From: Hespellia sp.
Lineage (GTDB): Bacteria; Bacillota; Clostridia; Lachnospirales; Lachnospiraceae
Length of the DNA stretch: 64,000 bases
Direction of reading: 5' to 3'
Assembly (NCBI GenBank): GCA_028693555.1
Contig: JAQUVD010000016.1
Span: forward strand, 1-64,000
A model generated the notes under the pieces. It saw only the letters and a program-made list of their open reading frames with translations, searched no databases and was not told where the DNA came from. A program made the position numbers and the translations under genes. Position 1 is the first letter of the stretch. Each line of letters begins with the position of its first letter. Shown here piece by piece: positions 43,561 to 52,461 of the stretch.

Positions 43561-44625
43561 TTATTCTGCCTTTTTGATTGCCCATCGCATCTTTGTCGAT
43601 TTTGCGCGGCTATTGTATTGACATTCTTCCTTCGACGGACGGATTACATCCTTTGCAATATCACTGTAAATTCCTGCTTTTTGCAGCTCTTTGAAGGATT
43701 TCTTTACCAGACGGTCCTCACCCGAATGAAATGTCAGAATTGCAACTCTCCCACCTGGTGCAAGTGCATTCGGAAGTTTTTCCAGAAAACGTTCCAGCAC
43801 TTCAAACTCACTGTTCACATCAATCCGCAGTGCCTGAAACGTTCTTGCACATGCTTTCTTCACCTGTTCCTCTCGCTCCGCTTTTGGTAAATAAACCAGT
43901 GCTTTTTCCACTACATCCCGCAGCTGGGTTGTTGTTTCAATCACATTTCCTCTTCGAAATTCATTCATCACAGCTTTCGCAATCTCCACTGCATAAGGCT
44001 CATCTGAATTTTCAACCAGCATACCTTCCAACTCATCCAGCGTCATACCCTTCAGCCGTTCAGCCGCGGAGATGCCCTTCTGTGGATTCAGGCGAAGATC
44101 CAGCGGACCTTCATGCTTATAAGAAAATCCCCTCTCCGGGTTATCAATCTGCATAGACGACACACCAAGATCTGCCAGTACGAACTCAAACGGACCAACC
44201 TCTTTTGCTACTTGATCTATATTTGCAAAATTTGTCAATTTCACAGTAAGGATCTCTTCTCCAAATCCTTGTTCCTTCAAACGCTGCTTCGTTTTCTCAG
44301 ATTCAATCGGGTCAACATCCAGACCATAGATATGGCCTTCCCCCTTCAGGCATTCCAGCATTGCCTTGGTATGCCCGCCATATCCAAGTGTCGCATCCAG
44401 ACCCTTTTGTCCCGGCTGAATCTGAAGGAAGTCAATAATTTCTTTCACACAGATGGAAATGTGCATTCCTGCCGGCGTACTTCCTTTTTTAATGACATGA
44501 TCAATGGTATCTGCATATTTCTCCGGATTTAATTCTTTATATTTTTCGTTGTATTTTTTTGGATGTGTTCCTTTATAGCGCACACGACGCTTATGAGGTT
44601 TTTCCTGCTGATTCTGCTCTTCCAT
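43561..44625 (-). CDS. RsmH-type 16S rRNA methyltransferase, probable second copy
   Basis: 354 residues. It has the RsmH core [17 protein letters not shown] (SAM site), [31 protein letters not shown], and [20 protein letters not shown] with R-P-S-x-x-E and N-x-R-A-K-S-x-x-R-W-A at the end. The 50-residue basic N-terminal lead ([36 protein letters not shown]) is longer than usual. The classical rsmH sits in the division/cell-wall cluster, whereas here it is next to nfo, so this may be a paralogue. It methylates N4 of C1402 if orthologous. Confidence 0.82.
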   Translation of the reverse strand: MEEQNQQEKPHKRRVRYKGTHPKKYNEKYKELNPEKYADTIDHVIKKGSTPAGMHISICVKEIIDFLQIQPGQKGLDATLGYGGHTKAMLECLKGEGHIYGLDVDPIESEKTKQRLKEQGFGEEILTVKLTNFANIDQVAKEVGPFEFVLADLGVSSMQIDNPERGFSYKHEGPLDLRLNPQKGISAAERLKGMTLDELEGMLVENSDEPYAVEIAKAVMNEFRRGNVIETTTQLRDVVEKALVYLPKAEREEQVKKACARTFQALRIDVNSEFEVLERFLEKLPNALAPGGRVAILTFHSGEDRLVKKSFKELQKAGIYSDIAKDVIRPSKEECQYNSRAKSTKMRWAIKKAE

Positions 44626-44669
44626 CTCTTATACTTTCTCTTTTCTATCTATTTTTTTACTTCTGAATC

Positions 44670-44939
44670 TTACCGATTCTGCCATATCATGAAACCTGCA
44701 ACGATCTGAAGAAGGAAAATAATTGGCACTCCGATTGTAAATTTCTTATGTCTCGTTTTGTGATGAAAGAAATGAATCCCAAGATATGCCCCAATACTCC
44801 CACCAATGAGCGCAAGAAAGAGCAGCGTTGCTTCCGAAATGCGATATGCGCCGCGCCTTGCACGCGCCTTATCGTCACCATATACAAAGAACGTAACCAC
44901 ATTTATAATCAGTAAATAAATAAGCACATGCTCCACCAT
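44670..44939 (-). CDS. DUF1294 small membrane protein
   Basis: 89 residues with three hydrophobic segments: VLIYLLIINVVTFFVYGDDKARARRGAYRISEATLLFLALIGGSIGAYLGIHFFHHKTRHKKF is the complete DUF1294 pattern, with the conserved D-K-x-x-A and R-I-x-E and the final H-K-T-x-H-K-x-F. The function is not known. It is a frequent single-gene insertion between housekeeping genes. Confidence 0.88.
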   Translation of the reverse strand: MVEHVLIYLLIINVVTFFVYGDDKARARRGAYRISEATLLFLALIGGSIGAYLGIHFFHHKTRHKKFTIGVPIIFLLQIVAGFMIWQNR

Positions 44940-44970
44940 TTTCTCTTCCTCCTACATTTTGCTTCTGACT

Positions 44971-45660
44971 CTATAAAATCTCTTTCAAATCAACCAGATG
45001 ATCCACAACATAATCCGCTTCGATATCCGTCTTATGCTCTTCCTTATTATGATTGTACCAGCAGGTCCGAATCCCGAACTCCACACCGCCCTTAATATCT
45101 GCGGTAAGCGAATCCCCGACCATCAGAATCTCTTCTTTCGAGATGTCGGACATCTGTTTTTGCAGTTCTTCCAAACATACTGCAAAATATTCCTTCGTCG
45201 GCTTTGGATATCCTATATCCTCCGAAATGAAATTCCCACTCATATACTTGCTCATGCCTGCAATCTCAAGTCTGTGCAGTTGTTGTAAATATGGCCCGTT
45301 CGTTGCAGAATAAAGCTGGTACTTCGGATACAGATACTCCAGCACCTCATATGCTCCCTCCACCGGCTGACTTGCTTCCTTGAGATAGCTCCGAAACAAT
45401 GTCTCGAATTCCACTCCATCCGCATCCACTCCGAGTGCCTCAAACACCTTGACCCACCGAATTCTCTTCAGATCCTCCAGTGTAATAATTCCATCCTCAA
45501 TCTGGCGCCAAAGCGGATTATTAATCGTCTGATACACAGGATACGTCTCATCCGTAAAAGGAATTCCCCAGTCCGCAAACCCACGTTTCATCGACTCCTG
45601 CGCACACTTATGAAAATCCAGCAACGTATTATCAACATCTAACAAAACAGCCCGAATCAT
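44971..45660 (-). CDS. HAD-superfamily phosphatase, YjjG-like nucleotidase
   Basis: 229 residues. The HAD motifs are in order: motif I AVLLDVDNTLLDFHKC with the nucleophile and acid aspartates, motif II S-A-T-N-G (LYSATNGPYLQQ), and motifs III and IV near P-K-P-T-K-E-Y-F and MVGDSLTADIKGG. The layout and length fit YjjG-type pyrimidine-nucleotide phosphatases. The ATG at 45660 follows GGGAGGCG. An in-frame start four codons earlier lacks such spacing. Confidence 0.85.
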   Translation of the reverse strand: MIRAVLLDVDNTLLDFHKCAQESMKRGFADWGIPFTDETYPVYQTINNPLWRQIEDGIITLEDLKRIRWVKVFEALGVDADGVEFETLFRSYLKEASQPVEGAYEVLEYLYPKYQLYSATNGPYLQQLHRLEIAGMSKYMSGNFISEDIGYPKPTKEYFAVCLEELQKQMSDISKEEILMVGDSLTADIKGGVEFGIRTCWYNHNKEEHKTDIEADYVVDHLVDLKEIL

Positions 45661-45728
45661 AACGCCTCCCATATTTCTTTACTTTTTCACATGAATAGAT
45701 TATATCATGGATGCAATTTTCAGTAAAG

Positions 45729-45765
45729 CGGACTGTAATTGTTCGCAAACACAACACACTGCCGA
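45729..45765. repeat. Collapsed remnant of element B
   Basis: Contains CTGTAATTG followed shortly by CGCAAACACAACACAC. These match the outer right arm of B1 in both orientations, as if the middle of a B hairpin had been deleted. It lies about 23 bp beyond element A2, where a B copy would stand. Confidence 0.45.
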
Positions 45766-45787
45766 TGACCTACGTAGTCCTGTGCCT

Positions 45788-46070
45788 TTGAGTTTAGTCG
45801 AAGAAATTAGATGAGAGCCTGCGTATTGTCATCGCGGACATGAAGCAGTATGTTAGAGATAAGCAACAAGAAGCTGTTGGATTTTTGGACTGAAATTTAC
45901 TTTCAAAGTAAATTTCAAGTGCTCTTGAGAGTCGTTTTCATCAGAAAACAACTCGAATGGGCACGATGTCCATAAATCCTACAGCTTCTTGTTGACTTAG
46001 CTCTTACATACCGCTTACAGTCCGCGAGGGCAATACGCAGGCTCCCATCGCATGTCTTCCACTAACTCAA
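45788..46070 (-). repeat. Structured intergenic element A, copy 2
   Basis: 283 bp, inverted relative to copies 1 and 3. Outer ends TTGAGTTTAGTCGAAGA (45788) and its partner at 46054-46070. The inner stem is 45869-45891 with 45968-45990 (21 of 23 positions pair), and there is a hairpin GAAATTTA...TAAATTTC (45893-45917). It begins 2 bp after the stop codon of the CFI-box gene (read on the minus strand) and has the gene's orientation. Confidence 0.8.
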
Positions 46071-46072
46071 GA

Positions 46073-46825
46073 TCAGGAATACAAATACCTCTTCTCCAAT
46101 TCATAAACCATCTTGGAGTAAGTCTCCCTGCAGTCCTCCAGCTCATCCTTCTCAATCATGTTCACACATGGCTGCAGATAAGTTGTCCAGATTCCCTCAT
46201 ATACCTCACCGGCTTTTTCTTCTCTTCCGATACGGTTTACAATCGTAGGTGCGATATTATAATACTCTTTTACAACTTCTTTGCCTTCTTCTGTGTTCAT
46301 CAGATACTGATCTCGGTATTCGCGCAAAAGCGTAAGTTCATAACAATCGTCAGATTTTCCGAGGCTTTCACAGACCGCTGTCGTGATATAACATAAGCCT
46401 TTCTTAAAACCGCCTTCAATCTGATCAACGCTCGACTTGCCAATCTTCGCATCCGGAAACATCTCGTTCCAGGTCTGTACCAGCTGATCTGTGAAATGTT
46501 CTGCCTTATCACTGCGCACTTTCCCCATCAAAGGGACAAAGAACGAGACCATTGCCATGTTATTATCAATCTTCTGAAGCTGCTGTTTTCGCTTTGGCAG
46601 ATCCTTCAGCGACTCGGCCGCATATTCCGGGATGTAGGAAGATACTTCCTCGATTGCTTCATCCGAACTTTCTATCTTTTCCTGCAGCATCTGGAACATA
46701 TCCTGATATTCATCATAGGCTGCCTGAATCTGATTCTGATATGTCTTTTTTTGAAAGCTTTTAGACATATCCAGCGAGTTGCGAAAGAACTCAATCATCT
46801 TCTCTTTTAATGTACTATTTTCCAT
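46073..46825 (-). CDS. CFI-box-type protein of unknown function
   Basis: 250 residues, helical and charged in the first 120. The C-terminal part has CYITTAVCESLGKSDDCYELTLLREYRDQYL followed by V-V-K-E-Y-Y-x-x-A-P-x-I-V, the cysteine-rich CFI-box segment seen at the C-terminus of many bacterial proteins of unknown role. No membrane helix or enzyme motif is visible. The gene ends directly at element A2. It starts 9 bp after yebC. Confidence 0.7.
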   Translation of the reverse strand: MENSTLKEKMIEFFRNSLDMSKSFQKKTYQNQIQAAYDEYQDMFQMLQEKIESSDEAIEEVSSYIPEYAAESLKDLPKRKQQLQKIDNNMAMVSFFVPLMGKVRSDKAEHFTDQLVQTWNEMFPDAKIGKSSVDQIEGGFKKGLCYITTAVCESLGKSDDCYELTLLREYRDQYLMNTEEGKEVVKEYYNIAPTIVNRIGREEKAGEVYEGIWTTYLQPCVNMIEKDELEDCRETYSKMVYELEKRYLYS

Positions 46826-46834
46826 CGTATCACC

Positions 46835-47566
46835 CTACTCGCTCCAATTATGGAAATAATCCTGAACATCATCATCTTCGTCTAAGAGATCAAATGTCTT
46901 CTGGATATTTGCAATATCTTTTTCATCTGTCAATTCAACCCATGTCTGTGGCAGTCTGGTAACCTCAGCACTCACCATAGGAATTCCTGCTTCTTCGAGT
47001 TTCAGACGAACGTCACTGAAATCCTCCGGTGTTGTCAGAATCTCAAAACTATCTTCCTCTTCGTTAAAATCCTCCGCACCCGAATCAAGAGCAAGCATCA
47101 TCAGCTCATCTGCATCCATTTCGAAATCTTCTTTTGCTACAAGAATCTGTCCTTTCTCATCGAACATGAAAGATACACATCCAGGTGTTCCAACATTTCC
47201 GGCACCTTTTGTAAATGCATTCTTTACATTCGATGCAGTTCTATTCTTGTTATCTGTTAATGTTGTCACAATGATCGCTGTTCCGCTTGGTCCATATCCC
47301 TCATATGTAATATGCTCGTAATTATCTCCACTGCCTTCTCCCGCAGCTTTCTTAATATTACGGTCAATGGTATCATTCGGCATGTTGTTGGATTTTGCCT
47401 TTGCAATTACATCTCGCAGACGACTGTTATTGGCCGGATCCGGTCCGCCACCCTCTTTAACTGCTACAGCAAGCTCTCTACCAATCTTTGTAAAGATTTT
47501 ACCCTTCGCTGCATCATTTTTCTCTTTTTTGTGCTTAATGTTTGCAAATTTTGAATGTCCTGACAT
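46835..47566 (-). CDS. yebC: YebC/PmpR-family protein
   Basis: 243 residues, the family's standard length. SGHSKFANIKHKKEKNDAAKGKIFTKIGRELAVAVKEGG and NNSRLRDVIAKAKSNNMPNDTIDRNIKKAAGEG are the signatures, followed by YEGYGPSGTAIIV and TDNKNRT. Proteins of this family act on transcription or, as shown in recent work on relatives, on translation of proline stretches. The ribosome site is AGAGGATAAAAG. It is downstream of the CBS-domain gene in the rex-alr block. Confidence 0.93.
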   Translation of the reverse strand: MSGHSKFANIKHKKEKNDAAKGKIFTKIGRELAVAVKEGGGPDPANNSRLRDVIAKAKSNNMPNDTIDRNIKKAAGEGSGDNYEHITYEGYGPSGTAIIVTTLTDNKNRTASNVKNAFTKGAGNVGTPGCVSFMFDEKGQILVAKEDFEMDADELMMLALDSGAEDFNEEEDSFEILTTPEDFSDVRLKLEEAGIPMVSAEVTRLPQTWVELTDEKDIANIQKTFDLLDEDDDVQDYFHNWSE

Positions 47567-47606
47567 ACTTTTATCCTCTACTTTCTTCCTAAATCACTTT
47601 CCCATT

Positions 47607-48389
47607 CTAACACTCTTCGTTCGTTTTTTCAATCTTTACTGTTTGAATAATGTTATCGTTCACTTCTACCACATAAAACCGATATCCGCCATAGTCAACA
47701 TGACAGACTTCCGTCTCTGCAGGAATATGATCTAATTCATCCACCAAAAATCCATTGAGCGTATCAAAATCCTCTTCCTCAAATTCAATATGAAGCAGGT
47801 CTTCTAAGTCTTTTAATTCGGTGAGACCCGGTACGATATATGTACCATCCGGTTGAAGGGTAATCTTCTCTTCTTCCTCATCATATTCATCCATAATATT
47901 ACCGACAATTTCTTCGATGATATCCTCCATCGCGACAAGCCCGGATGTCATGCCATATTCATCCAGAACAATGACCATATGATTCTTATTGTGCTGCATC
48001 TCCTTGAAAAGTGCATCGATATCCTTTGTCTCCGGTACAACACTGACCGGACGAATCAGGTTGTCAATCTCTTTGATTGGTTTATGACGCATAGCTTCAT
48101 CCAGATAACATTTCATCATATCCTTTACATGGACAGTGCCGATAATATTATCAATATCTTCCTCGTAAATCGGGAATCTGGAATTGCTCTCTTCGACAAC
48201 AAAGCGAATGGCATCTTCCAATGTTTCGTTTGCTTCAATTGCAATGATATTCTTGCGATGTGTCATAATATCCTTCGCATCTTTATCCGCATATTCAAAA
48301 ATATTGCGAATCATTTCCTGCTCACTCGTGGGTAAATGGTTTTCGGCTAAGATATGCCGCATTTTATCCAACAGCTTTTCATCTTCCAT
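47607..48389 (-). CDS. CBS-pair/CorC-type protein, soluble form
   Basis: 260 residues. The lead is EQEMIRNIFEYADKDAKDIMTHR, then two CBS domains (about 55-185), and a C-terminal CorC_HlyC transporter-associated domain (TLNGFLVDELDHIPAETE). The usual N-terminal DUF21 membrane part of Gram-positive relatives is absent, so it is soluble as in CorC of enterobacteria. Such proteins bind adenine nucleotides and modulate divalent-metal transport. It follows mazF by 20 bp. Confidence 0.85.
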   Translation of the reverse strand: MEDEKLLDKMRHILAENHLPTSEQEMIRNIFEYADKDAKDIMTHRKNIIAIEANETLEDAIRFVVEESNSRFPIYEEDIDNIIGTVHVKDMMKCYLDEAMRHKPIKEIDNLIRPVSVVPETKDIDALFKEMQHNKNHMVIVLDEYGMTSGLVAMEDIIEEIVGNIMDEYDEEEEKITLQPDGTYIVPGLTELKDLEDLLHIEFEEEDFDTLNGFLVDELDHIPAETEVCHVDYGGYRFYVVEVNDNIIQTVKIEKTNEEC

Positions 48390-48409
48390 TGTAGTGTTTG
48401 CTCTCCTTT

Positions 48410-48754
48410 TTATGTATGAAACTCTAAACTGATTTTCAAAGCTTCATCAACTTTCATCATTAGATTGTTATCTGCATGGCAGACAAATTCCTTTAATCGC
48501 TTCTTGTCTATTGTGCGAATCTGTTCTAACAGTATAACAGAATTTTTGACAATCTGATACTGTCTCGCACTAATTTCTATATGTGTAGGTAATTTTGCCT
48601 TATTCATCTTCGATGTAATTGCAGCACAGATCACGGTCGGGCTATGCCTGTTGCCAACATCATTCTGAATAATCAGTACGGGTCTTACCCCGCCCTGCTC
48701 CGAACCAATGACCGGACTTAAATCCGCATAATAGATATCTCCACGTCTTACCAT
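48410..48754 (-). CDS. mazF: MazF/PemK-type mRNA interferase
   Basis: 114 residues, close to B. subtilis Endo[31 protein letters not shown], then [17 protein letters not shown] and [15 protein letters not shown]. It cuts single-stranded mRNA at short motifs. It follows alr, as in Bacillus, but the antitoxin gene that lies between alr and ndoA there is missing: only about 135 bp without an RHH or AbrB frame separate them. ATG at 48754 was chosen by family alignment. The ribosome site (CGGAG) is rather distant. Confidence 0.9.
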   Translation of the reverse strand: MVRRGDIYYADLSPVIGSEQGGVRPVLIIQNDVGNRHSPTVICAAITSKMNKAKLPTHIEISARQYQIVKNSVILLEQIRTIDKKRLKEFVCHADNNLMMKVDEALKISLEFHT

Positions 48755-48890
48755 CAATCTTCTCACACTCCGATTTTGATACTCAAAGTATTTCCATCTT
48801 TCTCATGTGTATACGAAAAAATTCAAATTGTGTCTTCTATCTATTTTATGCTGCCGGTGCTGTATAATTGAAAATCTCTTCGATTCTCAA

Positions 48891-50057
48891 TCATTCCACA
48901 GGATTGATTACTTCTACTATCTTACCATCTTTTCGGTAAACTCTCGGAACTCTTTTGTTGATATCACATGCGAGTTCATAATTGAATCTGCCCGAGAGAT
49001 TTCCGAGCTGTTCCATCGTTATGCACGCACTTCCATCCGTTCCAAGCAGTGTGACTTTCGTTCCAAATTCCGCAGACGGAATTTCTGATACATTCACCAT
49101 GAGCTGATCCATACAGATGCGTCCCAGTATTTCCGCTTTCCTGCCGTCAATCAGTACATATCCCTTATTCGAAAGTGATCTTGGATATCCGTCACCATAG
49201 CCAACTGGAATCGTTGCGACACGCATCGGCTCCTTGGAAATGAACGTTCCGCCATAACTGATCGATGTGCCCGCCTCAATCTCTTTTACATGCGTAATAT
49301 GACTGATCAGACTCATCACAGGCTTAAAAGCTATGACCTCCCTGCTCACTTCATCCGATGGGTATAACCCATAAGTCGTGATTCCGGATCTCACAATATC
49401 ATGGCACATCTCCGGAAACTCAATAATTCCCGCGCTATTTGCACAATGATAGTTCTCAATGAGCACCCGCCTCGTTTCCATTTCCTGTTTCATCCATAGG
49501 AACTTTGCGTACTGTTCATACGTATAACTGTGATCACTCATGTCTGCCTTTGCAAAATGAGTGAACATCCCTTCCACAACAATATGCGGCAGCTTTGAAA
49601 TCTTCTCTATGATTTCTGCGCTTTCCTCATTCACTGCAAAGCCGATTCTTCCCATTCCGCTATCCAGTTTGATGTGGAAATATGCTGTCTGGTTCAGCTG
49701 CTTCGCTGTCTCTGACATCCGTCTTGCCATCTCCCATGTATAGACCGTTGCCCGTATTTCATTTTGAATCATGTCCTCATACTGTTCCGGGAAAATACAT
49801 CCCAGAACGAGAAGAGGCTTTTTTATTCCTTCTTTTCTCAGATTCATTGCTTCATCCAGTGTTGCCACTGCAAATCCCCAAATATAATCCTTGGGCTCCA
49901 GCATTCTTGCAATCGGTGCTGCTCCATGTCCATAGCCATCTGTTTTGATGACTGCCATCATCTTTGTCTCTTGATCAATAATTGCTTTTTCCTGTTCTAT
50001 GTTAAACTCTACTGCATCCAGATCAATGTATGCACAGATTCTGCTATGCTTCTTCAT
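48891..50057 (-). CDS. alr: Alanine racemase
   Basis: 388 residues. The barrel starts with the PLP lysine in MMAVIKTDGYGHGA. HIKLDSGMGRIGF and NSAGIIEFP follow, and the catalytic tyrosine of the second domain is in GTSISYGGTF, with RICMDQLMVNV. It interconverts L- and D-alanine for peptidoglycan. Its start overlaps the end of nnr by 14 bp. Together with nnr and mazF it forms the usual Firmicute block. Confidence 0.95.
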   Translation of the reverse strand: MKKHSRICAYIDLDAVEFNIEQEKAIIDQETKMMAVIKTDGYGHGAAPIARMLEPKDYIWGFAVATLDEAMNLRKEGIKKPLLVLGCIFPEQYEDMIQNEIRATVYTWEMARRMSETAKQLNQTAYFHIKLDSGMGRIGFAVNEESAEIIEKISKLPHIVVEGMFTHFAKADMSDHSYTYEQYAKFLWMKQEMETRRVLIENYHCANSAGIIEFPEMCHDIVRSGITTYGLYPSDEVSREVIAFKPVMSLISHITHVKEIEAGTSISYGGTFISKEPMRVATIPVGYGDGYPRSLSNKGYVLIDGRKAEILGRICMDQLMVNVSEIPSAEFGTKVTLLGTDGSACITMEQLGNLSGRFNYELACDINKRVPRVYRKDGKIVEVINPVE

Positions 50058-51561
50058 GGTTATCTATCTCCTCTTGTTCCTCTTTCAGCTCATGTATGCC
50101 GCTAATCAGATCTCTTGCCAAAACGCCATAACTTCCTCTGTTGCTTTTTGCAATATCTCCGGCAAGACCGTGCAGATAAACCGCAATGGAAGCCCCTTCG
50201 TGTACCTGCTTTCCCTGTGCCAGCATCCCTGCCACCACCCCGGTCAGAACATCTCCTGAACCGGCTTTTGCCATCGCCGAATTGCCGGACGTATTCAGAT
50301 ATGGCGATTCTTCTGCAGTCATAACAACCGTTCTTGCATCCTTGAGCGCACATGTAACCGGATATTTTTTCACAAATGCCTGAAGCTTTCCAAAGCGATC
50401 CTCCTGAAGTTCTTTCACAGAACAATTTAACAGTCGTGACATTTCCTTCATGTGTGGTGTTAAGACCACATCACATTTCACATCCTTTAAAAGTGCTATA
50501 TGCTGCGCAAGAATATTCAATCCGTCCGCGTCAATTACGAGTGGAACTTCGCAGTACTTCACAGTTTCTATCAAAATATCCTCTGATAACTCACTCATTC
50601 CAAGGCCGGAACCAATTGCGACCACATCCGCCCATTTCATCAGCTCCGATACTTTCTGTGTGTCAAAGGATGTGTATGTCGATATAATCGCCTCTGGAAG
50701 CATCTGCTGCAAAATTGCGCGGTTGTCTTCCGTTGTATAAATCTGAACCAGACCGCTTCCTGTCGCATAGGCGGCTTTCGCACTTAAGTAAGCAGCCCCT
50801 GACATTCCTTTACTGCCTGTAATCATCAGTACTTTTCCATAACTGCCTTTGTGTGAATCTGCCTTCCGCTGTGGCAGAATTACATCTAGATCATCCTTGG
50901 TGTACGTGTATACAATTTTGCTTTGGTACTGCGTCAGTGCTTTTTCTGGAATTCCAATTCGAACCGGAATGACTTTCCCCGCATAGGCAGCTCCCGGAAA
51001 CAGAACCGTTCCAACCTTCTCAAATGCATAAGAGACTGTGATATCCGCCCAAAATGAGATTCCAAGAATCTTTCCTGTTGTGGCATCAATTCCGGATGGA
51101 ATATCTACTGCCACCTTGCTGGCACTCATCGAATTCAGTTCTTGAATCACATCATGGTAATGTCCTTCGATCTCTCTGCTGAGACCAACCCCAAATAGTG
51201 CGTCTAGAATCACGGTATATTTCTTTTTCGGAATGCTGGTATAGATCGGGATATCAAGCTGGTTCAATATTTCTTTCTGTTCTCTTGCCTGCTCACTAAG
51301 TGAGCCCTCTGATCCGACAAATGCAACTGTGACCTTCCACCCACGTTCATCCAGAAGTCTGGCAATCGCAAATCCATCGCCGCCGTTATTTCCGGAGCCA
51401 CAGGCAATCAGAACATTTGATAGATCAATTTTTTCTTCCTCCATAACACGAACAGTCTCCAGTGCTGCTCTCTCCATCAAAACCATCGACGGAATGCTAA
51501 TATGTTCAATTGTATACAAGTCACCTTCTCGCATCTGCGATCCATTTGGAAGATACCTCAT
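50044..51561 (-). CDS. nnr: Bifunctional NAD(P)H-hydrate repair enzyme
   Basis: 505 residues, a fusion of the YjeF_N epimerase (about 1-215: ACGSGNNGGDGFAIARLL, DALFGVGLSREIEG, AVDIPSGID) with the ADP-dependent hydrate dehydratase (about 225-500: KGSYGKVLMITGSKGMSGAAYL, VVIDADGLNIL, LTPHMKEMSRLL, AMAKAGSGDVLTGVVAGML). The first part epimerises damaged NADH hydrate and the second restores NADH. Its stop lies inside the start of alr. The ribosome site is AGGGGGT. Confidence 0.95.
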   Translation of the reverse strand: MRYLPNGSQMREGDLYTIEHISIPSMVLMERAALETVRVMEEEKIDLSNVLIACGSGNNGGDGFAIARLLDERGWKVTVAFVGSEGSLSEQAREQKEILNQLDIPIYTSIPKKKYTVILDALFGVGLSREIEGHYHDVIQELNSMSASKVAVDIPSGIDATTGKILGISFWADITVSYAFEKVGTVLFPGAAYAGKVIPVRIGIPEKALTQYQSKIVYTYTKDDLDVILPQRKADSHKGSYGKVLMITGSKGMSGAAYLSAKAAYATGSGLVQIYTTEDNRAILQQMLPEAIISTYTSFDTQKVSELMKWADVVAIGSGLGMSELSEDILIETVKYCEVPLVIDADGLNILAQHIALLKDVKCDVVLTPHMKEMSRLLNCSVKELQEDRFGKLQAFVKKYPVTCALKDARTVVMTAEESPYLNTSGNSAMAKAGSGDVLTGVVAGMLAQGKQVHEGASIAVYLHGLAGDIAKSNRGSYGVLARDLISGIHELKEEQEEIDNHEEA

Positions 51562-51647
51562 CTCATATAACCCCCTGCTCTAAATAGAAATATGACGTGT
51601 AAAAGAGCATCTGCCATCACTCTTCCTACACGTCATTGTTCATCGAC

Positions 51648-52292
51648 CTATTTTACATGCTCATCACGATAGCGTGAGACATTATAAGATAATTTCATTA
51701 AGCTTTCTGACAAATGTACATTCTCAACAATGACATCTTCTGGCAAATTCAAATCTGTATGTGCGAAATTCCAGATTGCCTTCACACCATTCGCTACTAG
51801 CATATCCGCAACTTTGATTGCCTCTGATTTTGGAATCGTAAGTGCCGCAATCTCTATATCATGTGTCTGCACATATTCTTTTAATTCGTCCATCATGCGT
51901 ACTTCCACACCGCGCACCAGCTTTCCGCTTAACTCCGGCTTGATATCAAATAAACCTTTCAGAATAAATCCTCTGTTCTCGAAGGCCGCATAATTGGCAA
52001 GTGCCTGCCCCAGATTACCACATCCGATGATAATCATATTGTGTGCAATATCTAATCCAAGTATTTTACCAATCTCAGCGTACAAATATTTCACATTATA
52101 TCCATATCCCTGTTGACCGAACCCACCAAAATTATTCAGATCCTGTCTAATCTGGGAAGCAGTTACTTTCATCTTCTTGCTCAGATCATTTGACGAAATT
52201 CTCTCAACTCCGCTTTCCATCAATTCACCAAGATATCTATAATATCTGGGGAGTCTTCCTATAACCGCTTGCGATATTTCTCTCTGTTCCAC
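51648..52292 (-). CDS. rex: Redox-sensing transcriptional repressor Rex
   Basis: 214 residues. Winged helix at the N-terminus (RLPRYYRYLGELMESGVERISSNDLSKKMKVTASQIRQDLNNFG), then the Rossmann domain (IIGCGNLGQALANYAAF and FDIKPELSGK) that reads the NADH/NAD ratio, with a C-terminal swap helix. The start was placed at GTG 52292, 8 nt behind GGAGGGAAAG. The TTG at 52307 overlaps that site. I see no convincing Rex operator (TTGTGA-N6-TCACAA) in its own upstream region. Confidence 0.93.
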   Translation of the reverse strand: MEQREISQAVIGRLPRYYRYLGELMESGVERISSNDLSKKMKVTASQIRQDLNNFGGFGQQGYGYNVKYLYAEIGKILGLDIAHNMIIIGCGNLGQALANYAAFENRGFILKGLFDIKPELSGKLVRGVEVRMMDELKEYVQTHDIEIAALTIPKSEAIKVADMLVANGVKAIWNFAHTDLNLPEDVIVENVHLSESLMKLSYNVSRYRDEHVK

Positions 52293-52394
52293 TGTCTTTC
52301 CCTCCAACTACGTACTATTAGCTATTATATAGAACCAATCATATAAAGTCAAATTTTTCCTTGTATTTTCTTACAACCAATCCCAAACTTGTTG

Positions 52395-52422
52395 TTGTAT
52401 TTTATCGCATTTCCGATATAAT
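52395..52422 (+). promoter_or_regulatory. Promoter of the ABC-F gene
   Basis: TATAAT at 52417-52422 with TTGTAT at 52395-52400 and a 16-nt spacer, 40 bp before the start codon. Confidence 0.55.
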
Positions 52423-52461
52423 AGAAGAAGTTGCAGCAAAATATATTCATCGGAGGACATC

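Noticed and set aside
52293-52461. Rex operator between rex and the ABC-F gene
   Set aside because: No TTGTGA-N6-TCACAA-like palindrome is present.
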